Position numbers and translations under genes: made by a program. Below the pieces are notes generated by a model. That model was not told the DNA's origin. It saw nothing but the letters and a program-made list of their open reading frames with translations, and did no database searches. From positions 1 through 61,200 of the forward strand of contig JAETUM010000010.1 in the NCBI GenBank assembly GCA_021768625.1: DNA of 61,200 nt. The letters are read 5' to 3'. Below are positions 60,813-61,200 of this stretch, piece after piece (the stretch's first letter is position 1; every line of letters starts with the position of its first letter). The DNA is from Candidatus Stoquefichus sp. Its GTDB lineage: Bacteria > Bacillota_I > Bacilli_A > Erysipelotrichales > Coprobacillaceae.

Positions 60813-60843
60813 GACTTTTGCATATACTATTCTAGGTGATAGA

Positions 60844-61086
60844 ATGGATAAACATGATAAATTATTAGATAAAGTTTCATCAAAAACACATGTTTCAAAG
60901 CAAGATATCTTAGCTTTAGCAAGTGATCTTCAAACAAAGGATTTAAGTAATGAGGAGAATATTAAAGACTTTGTTTATAAGATATCTAAGATGACAAATA
61001 AACAAGTCAAACCAGAACAAATGGATAAGATTATTTCTGTTATTAAGAATAATCAAGTTCCAAAAGATATAGATCGATTTGTATAG
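60844..61086 (+). CDS. SpoVIF-like sporulation protein
   Basis: 80 aa, helical. VSKQDILALASDL, then NIKDFVYKISKMTNKQVKPEQ and DKIISVIKNNQVPKD match the stage VI sporulation protein F family, which is needed for spore coat assembly in B. subtilis. TAGGTGAT precedes the ATG. With dacB-spmAB it supports a spore-forming ancestry. Confidence 0.8.
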   Translation: MDKHDKLLDKVSSKTHVSKQDILALASDLQTKDLSNEENIKDFVYKISKMTNKQVKPEQMDKIISVIKNNQVPKDIDRFV

Positions 61087-61200
61087 AGGCTGTAACGAAA
61101 TAAAATAGGAATACAGTCCATCAAAAAAAGACAATGTTATCAGTATTATACTGATATGCATTGTCTTTTTTGATATAATTAGATTATGGAAAACACGACT
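61085..61200. mobile_element. Possible left end of an insertion sequence, with long hairpin
   Basis: TAGAGGCTGTAACGAAATAA begins at 61085, overlapping the spoVIF-like stop. It resembles the GAGGCTGT-type terminal repeats of some transposases in Firmicutes. It is followed by a nested palindrome centred on 61147: TCAAAAAAAGACAATG (61121-61136) against CATTGTCTTTTTTGA (61159-61173), with TATCAGTAT/ATACTGATA inside. A TATAAT box (61174-61179) and an ATG at 61186 start an open frame that leaves the window (MENTT...). Only five codons are visible, so the element is inferred. Confidence 0.35.

Overview
The window is AT-rich chromosomal DNA (roughly 70% A+T by eye) with strong AGGAGG-type ribosome binding sites, short intergenic gaps and many hairpin-plus-T terminators. 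That points to a low-GC Firmicute. Sporulation genes (a dacB-spmA-spmB cluster and a spoVIF-like gene), many phosphotransferase (PTS) components, Cof-type HAD hydrolases and an NCS2 permease/adenine deaminase pair suggest a gut-dwelling member of the Erysipelotrichia (Coprobacillaceae-like). The taxon is an inference from gene content, not from a marker search.

Left third (1-10170): a PLP-dependent methionine-gamma-lyase-family protein, a WYL-domain regulator and a stand-alone HIRAN protein lead into a complete type II-A CRISPR-Cas locus. It holds a compact Cas9 (1107 aa, catalytic spacing close to the Staphylococcus aureus enzyme), a tracrRNA with its own promoter inside the 3' end of cas9, then cas1, cas2, csn2, a leader and an array of 14 repeats and 13 spacers. 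Cas9, tracrRNA and crRNAs form the interference unit; Cas1, Cas2 and Csn2 with Cas9 form the adaptation unit.

Middle (10171-31800): rho, a trigger factor lacking its ribosome-binding domain, an AbrB/glycosyltransferase operon, two cyclic-di-GMP proteins, and a TetM-like ribosomal GTPase fused to a YacP/Rae1-type ribonuclease domain. Small redox, zinc and membrane proteins and aspartokinase follow. The copper locus has a CsoR-type operator, copA with a probable nested copZ start, and csoR. After it come an orphan RelE toxin, a cytoplasmic alpha-amylase and two exporters.

Right half (31900-61200): a VanY peptidase, a B12-type radical SAM protein and mnmM precede a PTS locus with IIA on one strand and IICB plus a BglG-family antiterminator on the other. 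A RAT/terminator pair sits so that its transcript would run antisense to the IIA gene. Next are an orphan BrxF-like ATPase, an EIIB-ROK fusion and its frameshifted shorter paralogue in a second PTS/RpiR cluster, purine salvage genes, a zinc-less sirtuin-like protein, a chromate transporter pair, the spore-cortex cluster, and rluB, cmk, der, gpsA and spoVIF. The last 115 bases look like the edge of an insertion sequence.

Most promising for new biology: the ribosomal GTPase-RNase fusion, the nested copZ, the antisense RAT arrangement, the orphan BrxF, the EIIB-ROK pair with a frameshift on an A8 run, and the way tracrRNA transcription is woven into the cas operon.
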